Positions 1 through 9,115 of a stretch of DNA of 64,000 bases are shown one piece after another. Below the pieces are notes generated by a model. It was not told the DNA's origin, searched no databases, and saw only the letters and a list, made by a program, of their open reading frames with translations. The translations under genes and the position numbers were made by a program. Within the stretch, counting starts at the first letter, position 1. Each line of letters starts with the position of its first letter. Source of the stretch: Streptomyces sp. NBC_01669 (lineage in GTDB: Bacteria; Actinomycetota; Actinomycetes; Streptomycetales; Streptomycetaceae); assembly GCF_026339735.1 (NCBI RefSeq), contig NZ_JAPEQG010000001.1, positions 2,294,001 through 2,358,000 on the forward strand, given 5' to 3'.

Positions 1-723
1 GACGGCGTCTGGCACGACACGCACGCCCACCCGGTGACCCGGCCCGTCCTCGACGTGCTCGCCGAACTGCGCGCACGTGTCGACCCGCCCGGCGTACTGC
101 TGGAGCGCGACGACGCCTTCCCGCCCGCGCAGGAGCTGGCGGGCGAACTGACGGCGATCCGCGCCACGCTGGACGCGGCACGGAAGAAGGGGCCCGGACG
201 AGGGCAGGGAGCCGGGACGTCCGGAGACGGCGTCGCCCGGATCGAGCCCGCCGGGCACCCCACCGCCCCTCCCGCCGCACATCCCACCGCTCCTTCCCCC
301 GGCCCCGCGACCGACGCCGCCCGCGACCGCGCCGCCGTCGCCCAGACCGCGCTGCTCTCCGCCCTCGTCGCCGGCACCCCCGCCCCCGAGGGCTTCGACC
401 ACCGCCGCCTCGGTGTCCAGAGCCGCGCGCTGGCAGCCAAGCGGGCCGATGTCGTCGCCAAGGTGGCGCCCGAGCTGCCCGAAATCCTCGGGGACGGCTA
501 CCGGCGCGCCTTTCTCGCGTACGCCAGGACCCGCCCCATGGCCGCCGGATACCGGCGCGACGCACTGGACTTCGCCGAGCAGCTGCTGATCGCCGGGCGC
601 CCCACCGACGACGCTGCCCGGCGCCGGCTGACCACCTGGTGGCGGGACCGCGCGGCCGCCAGGCCGCCCCGCCGCACGACCCGGCTGGTACGGGCCGCCC
701 GCGCCGCGCTTGTCGGGAGGTGA
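1..723 (+). CDS. DUF692/MNIO-family iron oxidase (5' end outside window) fused to a partner-like C-terminal domain
   Basis: The frame is open from base 1, so only the last 240 residues are visible. Visible residues 1-60 match the C-terminal end of a DUF692 TIM barrel: an HDTH motif at residues 5-8 (likely iron ligands) and the terminal strand [10 protein letters not shown]. Members of this multinuclear non-haem iron oxidase family (MbnB, TglH, ChrH) modify cysteine or acidic side chains of ribosomal peptides. A Gly/Pro/Ala-rich linker (about 62-103) leads to a helical domain (104-240) with the pattern [20 protein letters not shown], which resembles the DUF2063/MbnC-type substrate-recognition partners that are usually separate proteins. 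Its stop lies 5 bp before the next ATG, so the genes are probably co-translated. The DUF692 call is firm; the partner call is inference from pattern. Confidence 0.82.
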   Translation, partial: DGVWHDTHAHPVTRPVLDVLAELRARVDPPGVLLERDDAFPPAQELAGELTAIRATLDAARKKGPGRGQGAGTSGDGVARIEPAGHPTAPPAAHPTAPSPGPATDAARDRAAVAQTALLSALVAGTPAPEGFDHRRLGVQSRALAAKRADVVAKVAPELPEILGDGYRRAFLAYARTRPMAAGYRRDALDFAEQLLIAGRPTDDAARRRLTTWWRDRAAARPPRRTTRLVRAARAALVGR

Positions 724-728
724 CCGGA

Positions 729-1757
729 ATGAACATCGTCGCCCTGCTGGTGACGCTGGCCGTCGCGGTCTCCTCGACCCTCCTGATCGTGGGGGTCTCG
801 AAGGCCCGGCGCGGCCCCGGTGGCCCCGCCCACGACCTCTACGAAGTGGCATTCCTGAACGGCGGGCCCGGCAGGGTCGTGGACACCGCACTCGCCGCCA
901 TGCAGACGGACGGACGCCTGGCGGTCGGCGGTCCCGGCATCGTCTCCGTCCAACGGCCGGTCGCCCACGACCCGGTGGAGCGAGCCGTTCTCCAGGAGCA
1001 CGCCGCCGCCCCCAGCGGTGCGCTGCACACCCTGCGGGATGCGGTGATGCGCCACCCGGCGGTGCAGGAGATCGGTGACGGGCTCGCGGCCCGCGGGCTG
1101 TTGGCCGCACCGGAGGACACCGTGAAGTGGCGCCGCTGGGGCCTGTTCCAGGGGCTGGGCTGCCTGCTGGCCATCCCGGTCTCCTTCGCGGTGACGGTGT
1201 CACAGTTCATGGCGGAGTCCGACGAGCTCGACTTCTCCCTTCCCTTCATCGTCAAGGTGTTGCCTGCCCTGTTCGTCGGCTTTCCGTTCGGGCTGATCTG
1301 CGCGGGCGTCGCTCGCGCCCGGATCACCCAGGCGGGACGGCGCGCCGCCGAGCAGTACCGCGCCGCCCATGCCTGCACCGCCGAACCCGCCCACCTCGTG
1401 GCGAATCTGGGGCTGCGCGCACTGCCCGATCCCGTACTGCGGGCGCAGTTGGCGGCGGCCGCACGGATGCGGACGGCCGGCGGGGTGCGGCCGATGTCGC
1501 CCTCTCACTCCTCCTCCGGCAGCAACGACCACTTCGTCGCGACGGTGTGGTGCGCCGGTTCGGGCGGTGCCGGCTCCGGCTGCGGGAGCTCCAGCGGTAC
1601 GCCGGGCGGGGGCAGCGGCTGCGGAGGAGGCAGCGGGTGCGGTGGCAGTTCCGGATCCAGTTGTGGCGGGTCGGGCGGCTCCAGCTGTTCCAGCAGCAGT
1701 TGTTCCAGCAGCAGTGGATCCAGCTGCGGGGGGTCGAGCTGCAGCAGCAGCTCCTGA
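729..1757 (+). CDS. TIGR04222 membrane protein with Cys/Gly/Ser tail, candidate MNIO substrate
   Basis: A 342-residue protein. The ATG at 729 follows a GGGAGGTGA ribosome site that overlaps the stop of the DUF692 gene; an upstream in-frame start would overlap that gene by 90 bp and lacks a site. It has an N-terminal membrane anchor (about 2-22), a soluble domain with the TIGR04222 signature (DLYEVAFLNGGPGRVVDTAL, then repeated short helices), and two more hydrophobic segments (about 137-157 and 177-197). From residue 275 to the end the sequence is almost only Gly, Ser and Cys. Nine cysteines sit at 275, 285, 298, 304, 312, 320, 325, 333 and 338. A cysteine-rich tail beside an MNIO enzyme suggests post-translational modification of the tail. 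The modification and biological role are unknown. Confidence 0.85.
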   Translation: MNIVALLVTLAVAVSSTLLIVGVSKARRGPGGPAHDLYEVAFLNGGPGRVVDTALAAMQTDGRLAVGGPGIVSVQRPVAHDPVERAVLQEHAAAPSGALHTLRDAVMRHPAVQEIGDGLAARGLLAAPEDTVKWRRWGLFQGLGCLLAIPVSFAVTVSQFMAESDELDFSLPFIVKVLPALFVGFPFGLICAGVARARITQAGRRAAEQYRAAHACTAEPAHLVANLGLRALPDPVLRAQLAAAARMRTAGGVRPMSPSHSSSGSNDHFVATVWCAGSGGAGSGCGSSSGTPGGGSGCGGGSGCGGSSGSSCGGSGGSSCSSSSCSSSSGSSCGGSSCSSSS

Positions 1758-1841
1758 CACCGGCACCTCGCACGCGGGTCCGGATTCCGAATACTGAACA
1801 GGCCATGGCGCTCCCCCGCCCGCCTCGCATAGAACTCGGAC

Positions 1842-2627
1842 ATGCTCTGGGTTCTGTTGCTGCTGGTCGCATCGGGTGCGGCGGCTCTCTCCTGCCTCCG
1901 GCTCTGCCTCGCCGCCGCAGTCGTCGACCGGGCCCGGGACCCCGGTGATGTCGAACTGACCTTGTACGAGACGGCGTTCCTGGCCGGTGGCCCGCACCGG
2001 GTCGCCGATCTCGCGCTCGTCACCATGCATCTGCGCAGGCGCCTGCTCCTCGCCCACACCGGGTGGGCGACGGTCGTCGACCCGGAGGGCCGGGACGAGG
2101 TCGAACGGACGGTGATCCATGCCATCGGGCCGGCGGGGCAGTCGCTGATCCCTCCGATACGTGCGGCCACCGCCGCAGCCGGTGCCGTTCGCGCTCTCGC
2201 CGACCGGCTCGTCGCCGCGGGTCTGGCGCTACCAGGCGGCGAACGGACGGACCTCGCATCGGCGGTACGCACGGTGCGCGGCGCGGCGCTGCTGGAGGTC
2301 GCGATGGCCGGTGCGGCGCTGCTGCTGCCCGGTCAGGAGCAAGGTCACGGCGGCCCGTTGACGACCGAGTGGGTCTGGTTCGGACTGCCGCTCGTCCTGA
2401 CGCTCGGCTGCCTGGTCATCGCCCGGTTGGAGATCCATCCGTGGGACTCCTGGGCCTCTCCCACGGGACAGCGGCTGCTGGACTCGTACGCCGCCCCGGC
2501 GGGCGGCGCGGACCGTGACGTGCTGGCGGCGGTCGCCGTACGAGGGGTCGGCGCGGTCGACGATCCGGCGCTGCGGGCCGCGCTCACGGGCGACGGCCGC
2601 GCGGCACACCGGGGCCCTCACCTCTGA
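1842..2627 (+). CDS. second TIGR04222 membrane protein, no cysteine tail
   Basis: A 261-residue paralogue of the preceding protein in the same order: an N-terminal hydrophobic anchor (about 2-26), the signature LYETAFLAGGPHRVADLAL, and a pair of hydrophobic segments around residues 150-200. It stops at the point where its neighbour begins the Cys/Gly/Ser tail. It lies 84 bp downstream with no terminator between, so it may belong to the same transcript. No good ribosome site precedes the ATG, so the start is less certain than the frame. A helper or scaffold for the tailed protein is a reasonable guess. No function is known. Confidence 0.75.
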   Translation: MLWVLLLLVASGAAALSCLRLCLAAAVVDRARDPGDVELTLYETAFLAGGPHRVADLALVTMHLRRRLLLAHTGWATVVDPEGRDEVERTVIHAIGPAGQSLIPPIRAATAAAGAVRALADRLVAAGLALPGGERTDLASAVRTVRGAALLEVAMAGAALLLPGQEQGHGGPLTTEWVWFGLPLVLTLGCLVIARLEIHPWDSWASPTGQRLLDSYAAPAGGADRDVLAAVAVRGVGAVDDPALRAALTGDGRAAHRGPHL

Positions 2628-2709
2628 CGCGAACACTCCGGCCGGTGAAGTGGCCGGCCGGGGCCGCGAACAGCGCCTCGCGCTCGATGTCCGCCGGTGC
2701 CTCCCCCAG

Positions 2710-3117
2710 TCACTCAGCGATTTCCCAGATGTGCCCGCCGGGGTCGCGGAAGCTGGCGGTCCGTATGCCCCAGGGCCGGTCCATCGGTCCGTTGAGCAGC
2801 GTCACACCACGCGTGGCCAACTCCTCGCACATCGCGACCACGTCGTCCACGGTGAGGGTGAGCTGGAGTCGGGATCCCGTGTCGGCAGCCGCGACACGCG
2901 CGGGCTCGATCAGCTCGTGCGCGGCAGAGGCCCTCAGCAGGTTGATGAGGGTGTTCGCGAAGCCGAATACGGCCGAGTCGTCGTCCTCGTAGGTCACCGG
3001 CAGCCCGAAGACCTCCCGGTAGAAACGCTTCGTGGCGTCCAGGTCCTCGACGAACAGGGTGATGGCGCTGATGCCCCCGGGCCACGCCGCATCGCTTTTC
3101 TTGTCGGTCACAGTCAC
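2710..3117 (-). CDS. VOC (glyoxalase/bleomycin-resistance fold) family protein
   Basis: A 135-residue single-domain protein starting at the GTG at 3117, with GGAG seven bases upstream; a second in-frame GTG at 3111 is possible. The pattern ITLFVEDLDATKRFYREVFG followed by FRDPGGHIWEIAE is typical of vicinal-oxygen-chelate proteins, whose metal ligands come from such strands. Family members include glyoxalase I, dioxygenases and antibiotic-binding proteins, and the sequence does not decide among them. It faces the TIGR04222 genes tail to tail and is transcribed in the same direction as hemQ, but 580 bp away, so it is probably its own transcript. Confidence 0.8.
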   Translation of the reverse strand: MTVTDKKSDAAWPGGISAITLFVEDLDATKRFYREVFGLPVTYEDDDSAVFGFANTLINLLRASAAHELIEPARVAAADTGSRLQLTLTVDDVVAMCEELATRGVTLLNGPMDRPWGIRTASFRDPGGHIWEIAE

Positions 3118-3697
3118 TGAGGATCTCCGAATGGGCGATGCCGTGTACAGGGGGCGGTTCGAAGTCTTCCCGCGAGGACCTGCGGCGGCGCCGGTCACAC
3201 GGCAGCTCGACTTCGTCCGGGCCGGGGCGGGCCGGGGGACAGAGGCGGTGACAGGACCGGACCGGACACGCCACGGTTCGGCGCATGGGCGATCCATGGC
3301 TCATCTCATCTTCCGCAGCAAGGATCCAGTCGACGCGTACGAGCGGGCGCAGCCACGGTGCGCCGGATCGGCGACGATGAACGGGCGCACCGGCCGGCCA
3401 CGCAGATCGGCGGCGAGGTACGGGGCGAAGCCGTTCCTGGCTGGTGAGCGCTCGTGCGGCGGGACGGCACGGACCGTCGTGCCCCCGCGGGAACATGCGA
3501 CCGGCCCACGCGGAGGCGGGCCGGGGACCTGCGGGGAAGGGCGGTGCGCTTCCCCGCAGGTCTCGGGAACGCCGCAGGTCGGAGCCCTCGGCGAACCCGA
3601 AGCCGAACCCGGTGTCGCTGGAGCGGCAGGCAGCGCACAGCCGTGCGCCGGCGCCCGCCGTCTGATCTTCCGGGTTGGGGTGGTCGGAGCCCGCTCG
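3118..3697. other. 580-bp spacer without a convincing gene
   Basis: No frame here has the length, start and codon bias of a real gene. On the minus strand a short open stretch ending near 3302 reads like a coding remnant (NGFAPYLAADLRGRPV...) but has no usable start. The notable structures are two neighbouring hairpins at 3501-3523 and 3526-3562, downstream of hemQ. Confidence 0.5.
3526..3562 (-). terminator. hairpin terminator downstream of hemQ
   Basis: A perfect 14-bp stem (GACCTGCGGGGAAG at 3526-3539 and its complement at 3549-3562) closes a 9-base loop. A weaker 7-bp hairpin (CCGGCCC/GGGCCGG, 3501-3523) lies just beyond. Both lie 3' of the hemG-hemQ pair on the minus strand. There is no U-tract, as is usual in Streptomyces. 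Confidence 0.6.
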
Positions 3698-4411
3698 CTA
3701 CGCGAGCCCGGCCACCAGGTCTGCGACGGACTTCCTGCGGCCCGTGTAGAAGGGAACCTCCTCGCGGACGTGCATCCGCGCCTCGGAGGCCCGCAGATGA
3801 CGCATGAGGTCGACGATGCGGTGCAGCTCGTCGGCCTCGAAGGCGAGGATCCACTCGTAGTCGCCGAGCGAGAACGAGGCCACGGTGTTGGCGCGGACGT
3901 CGGGGTAGCCGCGGGCCATCTTGCCGTGGTCCGCGAGCATGCGGCGGCGGTCCTCGTCGGGCAGCAGGTACCAGTCGTAGCTGCGCACGAAGGGGTACAC
4001 GCTGATGTAGTTGCGCGGCGTCTCGTCGGCGAGGAACGCCGGGATGTGCGACTTGTTGAACTCGGCGGGGCGGTGCAGCGCCATGTTCGACCAGACCGGC
4101 TCCAGCGCCAGGCCCAGCTTGGTGCGCCGGAAGAGGTTGTACGCCTCCTGCAGCTCGTCCGCCGTCTCCGCGTGCCACCAGATCATGACATCGGCGTCGG
4201 CACGCAGGCCGGACAGGTCGTAGGTGCCACGGACGGTGATGTCCTTGGCCGCGAGCTGGTCGAACAGCTCCTGGACCTCGTCGGCGTAACCGGCACGGTC
4301 GACGGGCAGCACATCGCGCAGCTTGAAGACGGACCACAGCGTGTAGCGGATGACCTCGTTGAGGTCCTTGGCCTTCTTACCGGCGTTCGGAATCTTCTCG
4401 GGCGCACTCAT
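3698..4411 (-). CDS. hemQ: coproheme decarboxylase (chlorite dismutase-like)
   Basis: A 237-residue protein starting at the ATG at 4411. It converts coproheme III to haem b by two oxidative decarboxylations, the last step of the coproporphyrin-dependent pathway of Gram-positive bacteria. The chlorite-dismutase fold is recognisable from the N-terminal half ([32 protein letters not shown]) and the C-terminal half ([16 protein letters not shown] with the conserved tyrosine; [16 protein letters not shown]). It follows hemG by only 4 bp, so the two are surely co-transcribed, placing the enzymes for coproporphyrin formation and coproheme decarboxylation together. Also called chdC. The call is secure. 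Confidence 0.95.
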   Translation of the reverse strand: MSAPEKIPNAGKKAKDLNEVIRYTLWSVFKLRDVLPVDRAGYADEVQELFDQLAAKDITVRGTYDLSGLRADADVMIWWHAETADELQEAYNLFRRTKLGLALEPVWSNMALHRPAEFNKSHIPAFLADETPRNYISVYPFVRSYDWYLLPDEDRRRMLADHGKMARGYPDVRANTVASFSLGDYEWILAFEADELHRIVDLMRHLRASEARMHVREEVPFYTGRRKSVADLVAGLA

Positions 4412-4415
4412 ACGG

Positions 4416-5903
4416 CTATTGTCCCGCCTCGCTCCGTGTGCCCTGAACCAGGGTCGGAGTGGCAATGATCTCTCCCGCGGTCCCGCCCGCGATGTCCGCG
4501 ACGATCTCGTCCGCGGCCCGGTGGGCGCCGGCGATGCAGGCGGGGATGCCGACCCCGTCGTACACCGCTCCGCAGACCCGCAGGCCCGGCAGCTTGGCGA
4601 CCTCGTCGCGGATCCGGGCAACCCGGGTCAGATGGCCGACGGGATACTGGGGCAGGCCGCCGATCCACCGGGTGACCTCGGTGTCCACCGGCTTCGCGGC
4701 GAGTCCGGTGGCGTCGGCGAGGTCACGCAGCGAGACGTCGACGAGTTCGGTGTCCTCGCGGTGGAGATGGTCCTCCTCGCCGTACCGGCCGACCGAGGTG
4801 CGCAGGATGAACAGGTCGGGGGCGGCGTCGGCGACCCACTGCCACTTGTGCGTGGAGAAGGTGGAGGCCTTGATCGTACGGCCGTCGACGGGCGGTACCA
4901 GGAAGCCGGAGCGCCCGTCGAGCGCGCCCGTGACCGCCACGTCGGAGCGCCGGAACGCCAGGGTGACCAGCGCCATCGACGCGTACTCGACGCCCGCGAG
5001 CTCGGCGGAGGCGGCCGGGGACTCGGCGGCCAGCAGCGTCGACGCGGACCAGGCGGGGGCGGCGAGGACGATGCCGTCGGCGGCGATCACCCGGGTGTCG
5101 GTGCGGACGTCCCAGCCGTCGGCGGTACGGGTCAGGCCCAGGACGGGCGTGGCGGTGAGGATCTCGCCGCCTCCGGCGCGCACGGCGTCGGCAACCGCGT
5201 CCGGCAGGGTGCCGAGGCCGCCGTCGATGCCCTGGAAGACCGGGCCGGTCTGCTGCCGGGCTGCGGCCTGCCGCTGGATGCGCTGCACGCCGTCGAGCAG
5301 CGAGCCGCCCTCCTGGACCACCTCGAAGAGCTGCGGCACGGCGGCGCGCATCGAGATCCGGTAGGCGTCGCCGGCGTAGACGCCGCCGAGCAGGGGCTCC
5401 ACGAGCCGGTCGACGACCTCGCGGCCCAGCCGGTCGGCGACATACGCGCCGACCGCGACATCGTCGCCGACCGCGGTCGGCGTGAGGTCCCGTTCCTGCG
5501 CGATGCGGGCGAGGCCCTCCGGGGAGATCACCCCACTGAGTACTGCGGGGTCGCCGGGGACACCCATCACATGTCCCTTGGGCATCGGCCGCAGATCGCC
5601 CCGCGTCCAGACCGACGCGGTGGCGGTGGCGGGCGGCTGAAGCCGGTCGCCGAGCCCGACGGCGCGCGCCAGGTCGACCGCCTCGGGTCGTCTGGCCAGC
5701 ATCGACTCCGCACCCAGATCGACCCGGGTGCCGGCGATCTCACCGGTCATGAGTTTGCCGCCCAGCCGGTCGGTCGCTTCCAGGAGCGTGACCCGCAGTC
5801 CTGCGCCGATGAGCCGGTGGGCGGCCGCGAGCCCGGCGATGCCGCCGCCGATGACGACGACATGACCCGTACCTGTGTCCGCGCGGTGTGTTGAACGCTG
5901 CAT
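4416..5903 (-). CDS. hemG: coproporphyrinogen III oxidase, FAD-dependent (HemY/HemG type)
   Basis: A 495-residue flavoprotein with an N-terminal dinucleotide-binding motif ([17 protein letters not shown]) and the amine-oxidase/protoporphyrinogen-oxidase layout ([10 protein letters not shown]-terminal [20 protein letters not shown], which contacts FAD). In actinobacteria this enzyme (also hemY, cgoX) oxidises coproporphyrinogen III to coproporphyrin III; the directly linked hemQ supports that reading over protoporphyrinogen oxidation. The ATG at 5903 has GGAGG unusually close (one base), but there is no better in-frame start before the FAD motif. It is divergent from the DUF4349 lipoprotein across 127 bp. 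Confidence 0.92.
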   Translation of the reverse strand: MQRSTHRADTGTGHVVVIGGGIAGLAAAHRLIGAGLRVTLLEATDRLGGKLMTGEIAGTRVDLGAESMLARRPEAVDLARAVGLGDRLQPPATATASVWTRGDLRPMPKGHVMGVPGDPAVLSGVISPEGLARIAQERDLTPTAVGDDVAVGAYVADRLGREVVDRLVEPLLGGVYAGDAYRISMRAAVPQLFEVVQEGGSLLDGVQRIQRQAAARQQTGPVFQGIDGGLGTLPDAVADAVRAGGGEILTATPVLGLTRTADGWDVRTDTRVIAADGIVLAAPAWSASTLLAAESPAASAELAGVEYASMALVTLAFRRSDVAVTGALDGRSGFLVPPVDGRTIKASTFSTHKWQWVADAAPDLFILRTSVGRYGEEDHLHREDTELVDVSLRDLADATGLAAKPVDTEVTRWIGGLPQYPVGHLTRVARIRDEVAKLPGLRVCGAVYDGVGIPACIAGAHRAADEIVADIAGGTAGEIIATPTLVQGTRSEAGQ

Positions 5904-6030
5904 GCCTCCACTCTCTCAAACCTCTTCCGAGTCATGACCGTGACCGCTTCGAAACCGGTAAAGGGCAACCCTCACCCCCGTCTCGCACGTCGAACCGGCA
6001 CCATCAACCACCCACCGCGGGGGAGCAGTT

Positions 6031-7041
6031 ATGCAGAGAGAACGTCATTCGAGCCGTTCGTCCACCCGTCGTTCGCGCACGGTGCTCGCCGCCGGGATGC
6101 TTGCCGCGCTGCTCGCGCTGAGCGGCTGCGGCGGCGCCGACGACAGCTCCGACAGCAAGAGTGCGGCGGACTCCGCGAACAACAAGGCGGCAGCTCCTGC
6201 GGGGCGCGCCGACTCCGCCGGCGGGGAGTCGGACCGGGGTGCCACCGACGGCAGTCCGGCTCGGTCGACCAGGTCCCCTGCGCTGACCACCACCCATGTC
6301 ATCCGGAAGGCCTCGCTCTCCGTGGAGGTGAAGAGCGTGCCGAAGGCGGCCGCGGCGGCCCGTTCGGTCACGGAGGATGCGGGCGGGCTGGTGGCGAACG
6401 AGTCCACCGACCGGGTCGACGACACGCACGAGATGTCGCACCTCGTGCTACGGGTGCCGCAGGCCGAGTACGACGCCGTGCTGCGGAAGCTGGCGGGCGG
6501 CGGGAAGCTGCTGTCCCGTACGTCGGAGGCCAAGGACGTCACCGATCAGGTCGTCGACGTGGAGAGCCGGATCGCCACCCAGCGGGCGAGCGTCGCCCGG
6601 GTCCGGAAACTGATGGACCGGGCCGAGAAGATTGCCGATGTGGTGGCCCTGGAAGGGGAACTGAGCAATCGCCAGGCAGAGCTGGAGTCGCTGCTCGCTC
6701 GGCAGGAGTCGCTCAAGGACCGCACCACCCTGGCGACGATCACTCTCGACCTCTCCGAGCCGGAGTCCGCGGCGCAGGGCGCGGACGACGACGATCCGGG
6801 GTTCGTGGACGCGCTCGGCGGCGGCTGGCACGCGTTCGTGACCATGGTGAAGTGGATCGCGATGGCGGTGGGTGCGGCGGCGCCGTTCCTGGCGGCCGCA
6901 GCCGCGCTGCTGCTGCTCTGGCGGCTGGTGCGCACCCGGCTCACCCGGCGAGGCGCGCCCCGGGCGGCCGAGCACGCCCCCGTACCGACGGCGGCGCCCG
7001 AGCACGCCCCCGCACCTCCGGAGACTCCGTCCGCTCCCTGA
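6031..7041 (+). CDS. DUF4349 lipoprotein
   Basis: A 336-residue protein with a lipoprotein signal peptide: arginine-rich n-region, hydrophobic core (TVLAAGMLAALLAL) and lipobox LSGC with the lipidated cysteine at 33. After a Ser/Ala/Asp-rich spacer comes the DUF4349 domain (about 85-270), including a helical hairpin likely to be a coiled coil (about 170-235, with ESRIATQRASVARVRKLMDR). A C-terminal membrane helix (about 275-300) and a short basic tail follow. DUF4349 proteins are surface proteins of unknown function; the double anchoring (lipid and helix) is usual for them. The start has GGGGAG seven bases upstream. Confidence 0.85.
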   Translation: MQRERHSSRSSTRRSRTVLAAGMLAALLALSGCGGADDSSDSKSAADSANNKAAAPAGRADSAGGESDRGATDGSPARSTRSPALTTTHVIRKASLSVEVKSVPKAAAAARSVTEDAGGLVANESTDRVDDTHEMSHLVLRVPQAEYDAVLRKLAGGGKLLSRTSEAKDVTDQVVDVESRIATQRASVARVRKLMDRAEKIADVVALEGELSNRQAELESLLARQESLKDRTTLATITLDLSEPESAAQGADDDDPGFVDALGGGWHAFVTMVKWIAMAVGAAAPFLAAAAALLLLWRLVRTRLTRRGAPRAAEHAPVPTAAPEHAPAPPETPSAP

Positions 7042-7088
7042 GGGTCGTAGCGTGGACCCTTCGGACTCGACGCTCGAAGGGACCCGGC

Positions 7089-8468
7089 ATGGCAGCGGAG
7101 CGACTGGTGGTCATCGGTGGGGACGCGGCGGGCATGTCCGCCGCGTCCCAGGCCCGCAGGCTCAAGGGGCCGGACGAGATGGGCATCGTCGCCTTCGAGC
7201 GCGGCCACTTCACCTCGTACTCCGCCTGCGGCATCCCCTACTGGGTCGGCGGGGACGTCGAGCAGCGGGACGACCTCATCGCCCGTACGCCCGAGGAGCA
7301 CCGGGCCCGCGCCATCGATCTGCGGATGCGCACCGAGGTGACGGAGATCGATGTCGCCGGGCAGCGGGTGCGCGCGCTGGACCGGGAGACCGGCGGGACG
7401 TACTGGGCCGGCTTCGACAAGCTGGTGATCGCGACCGGTGCCCGGCCGGTGCGCCCCGCGCTGCCCGGCATGGACGCGGCCGGGGTGCACGGGGTGCAGA
7501 CCCTGGACGACGGCCAGGCGCTGCTGGACTCCCTGGACCGGGCGCCCGGCCGGCGCGCGGTCGTGGTGGGCGCCGGTTACATCGGTGTCGAGATGGCGGA
7601 GGCGCTGCTGAAGCACGGCTTCGAGGTGACGGTCCTCAACCGCGGGGAGCAGCCGATGGCGACGCTCGACCCCGACATGGGGCGCCTGGTCCACGACGCG
7701 ATGGACGGCCTGGGCATCACGACCGTGAACCGTGCCGGGGTCAGCAAGATCATCACTGCTGCCGACGGCCGGGTCACCGCGGTCGCCACGGAGGAGGGGA
7801 CCTACCCGGCGGACGTGGTGGTGCTCGGCATCGGCGTCGAACCGGAGACGACGCTGGCCCGCGCGGCCGGCCTCCCGGTCGGCCCGCACGGTGGTCTGCT
7901 CACCGATCTGTCGATGCGGGTCGTCGGGCACGACAACATCTGGGCGGGCGGTGACTGCGTCGAGGTCCTCGACCTGGTGGCGGGCCGCACCCGGCATATC
8001 GCGCTGGGCACCCACGCCAACAAGCACGGCCAGATCATCGGCTCCAATGCGGGCGGCGGGTACGGGACATTCCCGGGCGTGGTCGGTACGGCAGTCAGCA
8101 AGGTCTGCGACCTGGAGATCGCCCGGACGGGGCTGCGGGAGAAGGACGCCCGCGCGGTGGGGCTGCGGTTCGTCACGGCGACGATCGAGTCGACGGGGCG
8201 GGCGGGCTACTACCCGGGCGCTCAGCCGATGACGGTGAAGATGCTCGCGGAGTACCGCACGGGCCGGCTGCTCGGCGTACAGATCGTGGGCCGGGACGGA
8301 GCGGCGAAGCGCGTCGACATCGCGGCGGTCGCACTCACCGCGGGGATGACGGTGGAGCAGATGACGGCGCTCGACCTGGGATACGCCCCGCCGTTCTCGC
8401 CGGTGTGGGACCCGATCCTGGTGGCGGCACGCAAGACGGTTCAGGCGGTGCGCGCGGCGGGTGTGTAA
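7089..8468 (+). CDS. FAD-dependent oxidoreductase, CoA-disulfide reductase/NADH oxidase type
   Basis: A 459-residue protein starting at the ATG at 7089 with GAAGGGA upstream. It has a FAD-binding motif (VVIGGDAAGMSAA), a second Rossmann motif for NAD(P)H (VVVGAGYIGVEMAEAL, about 158-175) and a C-terminal dimerisation domain. The single redox cysteine of this class is in SACGIPYW (Cys47), where CoA-disulfide reductases and NADH oxidases carry their catalytic residue. The substrate cannot be read from sequence; CoA-, mycothiol-linked or persulfide disulfides are possible. It lies 47 bp after the DUF4349 gene in the same direction. Confidence 0.85.
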   Translation: MAAERLVVIGGDAAGMSAASQARRLKGPDEMGIVAFERGHFTSYSACGIPYWVGGDVEQRDDLIARTPEEHRARAIDLRMRTEVTEIDVAGQRVRALDRETGGTYWAGFDKLVIATGARPVRPALPGMDAAGVHGVQTLDDGQALLDSLDRAPGRRAVVVGAGYIGVEMAEALLKHGFEVTVLNRGEQPMATLDPDMGRLVHDAMDGLGITTVNRAGVSKIITAADGRVTAVATEEGTYPADVVVLGIGVEPETTLARAAGLPVGPHGGLLTDLSMRVVGHDNIWAGGDCVEVLDLVAGRTRHIALGTHANKHGQIIGSNAGGGYGTFPGVVGTAVSKVCDLEIARTGLREKDARAVGLRFVTATIESTGRAGYYPGAQPMTVKMLAEYRTGRLLGVQIVGRDGAAKRVDIAAVALTAGMTVEQMTALDLGYAPPFSPVWDPILVAARKTVQAVRAAGV

Positions 8469-8551
8469 GGGCACTCCGTCATCAGGCGGACGGGCGATCA
8501 CCCGTGGTCACCGGTTGCGGCGAAATGAACACGCTGAGTTAAATCGATCAC

Positions 8552-9043
8552 ATGATCCGACATTCTGTGCGTGCGCTCTGCGCCGCCTCACTCGTCATCG
8601 CCCCGCTCGTCATGAGCACCCCCGCCCACGCCGCGACGTCGTGCACGGTCAACGGCATGCCGGCTCCGGGCCCGACCGTGAACGGCACGGCCGGCAGTGA
8701 CTCGATCAGGTGCTCGTCGGTCGACGCGGGCAGCTCGGTCAACGGGCTCGGCGGCAACGACACGATCGCCCTCACCGGCCCCGTCGACGGCAGCGTCAGC
8801 GGCGGCGCCGGCGAGGACTTCATCTCGGCCGGCTCGTCGTCCGCGGTCAGCGGCATCGTCTCGGGCGACGACGGCAGCGACTACCTCTCGGTGAGCGGCT
8901 CCGTGGCGCCCGGCGGGCAGGTGCTGGGCGGCAACCAGGGCGACTTCCTGCAGGTCGCCGTCAACGCTGGCACCGCCGACGGCGGTGCCGGTGCCGACTT
9001 CTGCCGGGTGAACTCCGGCAACCCGCCCATCAACTGCCCGTAG
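8552..9043 (+). CDS. secreted protein with RTX-like Gly/Asp repeats
   Basis: A 163-residue protein with a Sec signal peptide (hydrophobic LCAASLVIAPLVM, cleavage after AHA). The mature part is a run of imperfect repeats rich in Gly, Asp, Ser and Val (GLGGNDTIALTGPVDG, GGAGEDFISAG, GDDGSDYLSVSG, GGAGADFCRV), resembling haemolysin-type calcium-binding nonapeptides and predicting a small beta-roll. Four cysteines suggest disulfides. Such small secreted proteins are frequent in Streptomyces and lack a known role. No clear ribosome site precedes the ATG. Confidence 0.75.
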   Translation: MIRHSVRALCAASLVIAPLVMSTPAHAATSCTVNGMPAPGPTVNGTAGSDSIRCSSVDAGSSVNGLGGNDTIALTGPVDGSVSGGAGEDFISAGSSSAVSGIVSGDDGSDYLSVSGSVAPGGQVLGGNQGDFLQVAVNAGTADGGAGADFCRVNSGNPPINCP

Positions 9044-9057
9044 CACCCCCGAATGCA

Positions 9058-9095
9058 CTGCTCGCCGCGGAACCCGAGGGTTTCACGGCGAGCAG
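9058..9095. terminator. bidirectional hairpin terminator
   Basis: CTGCTCGCCG (9058-9067) pairs with CGGCGAGCAG (9086-9095), and AACCC/GGGTT extends the stem inside. It lies between the convergent ends of the secreted-protein gene and hemE and can serve both. Confidence 0.75.
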
Positions 9096-9115
9096 GGTGC
9101 GTTTCGGCGACCGGT

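Noticed and set aside
5934..7088. Long N-terminal extension of the flavoprotein frame
   Set aside because: It overlaps the DUF4349 gene in another frame. The ATG at 7089 has a ribosome site and starts right before the FAD motif.
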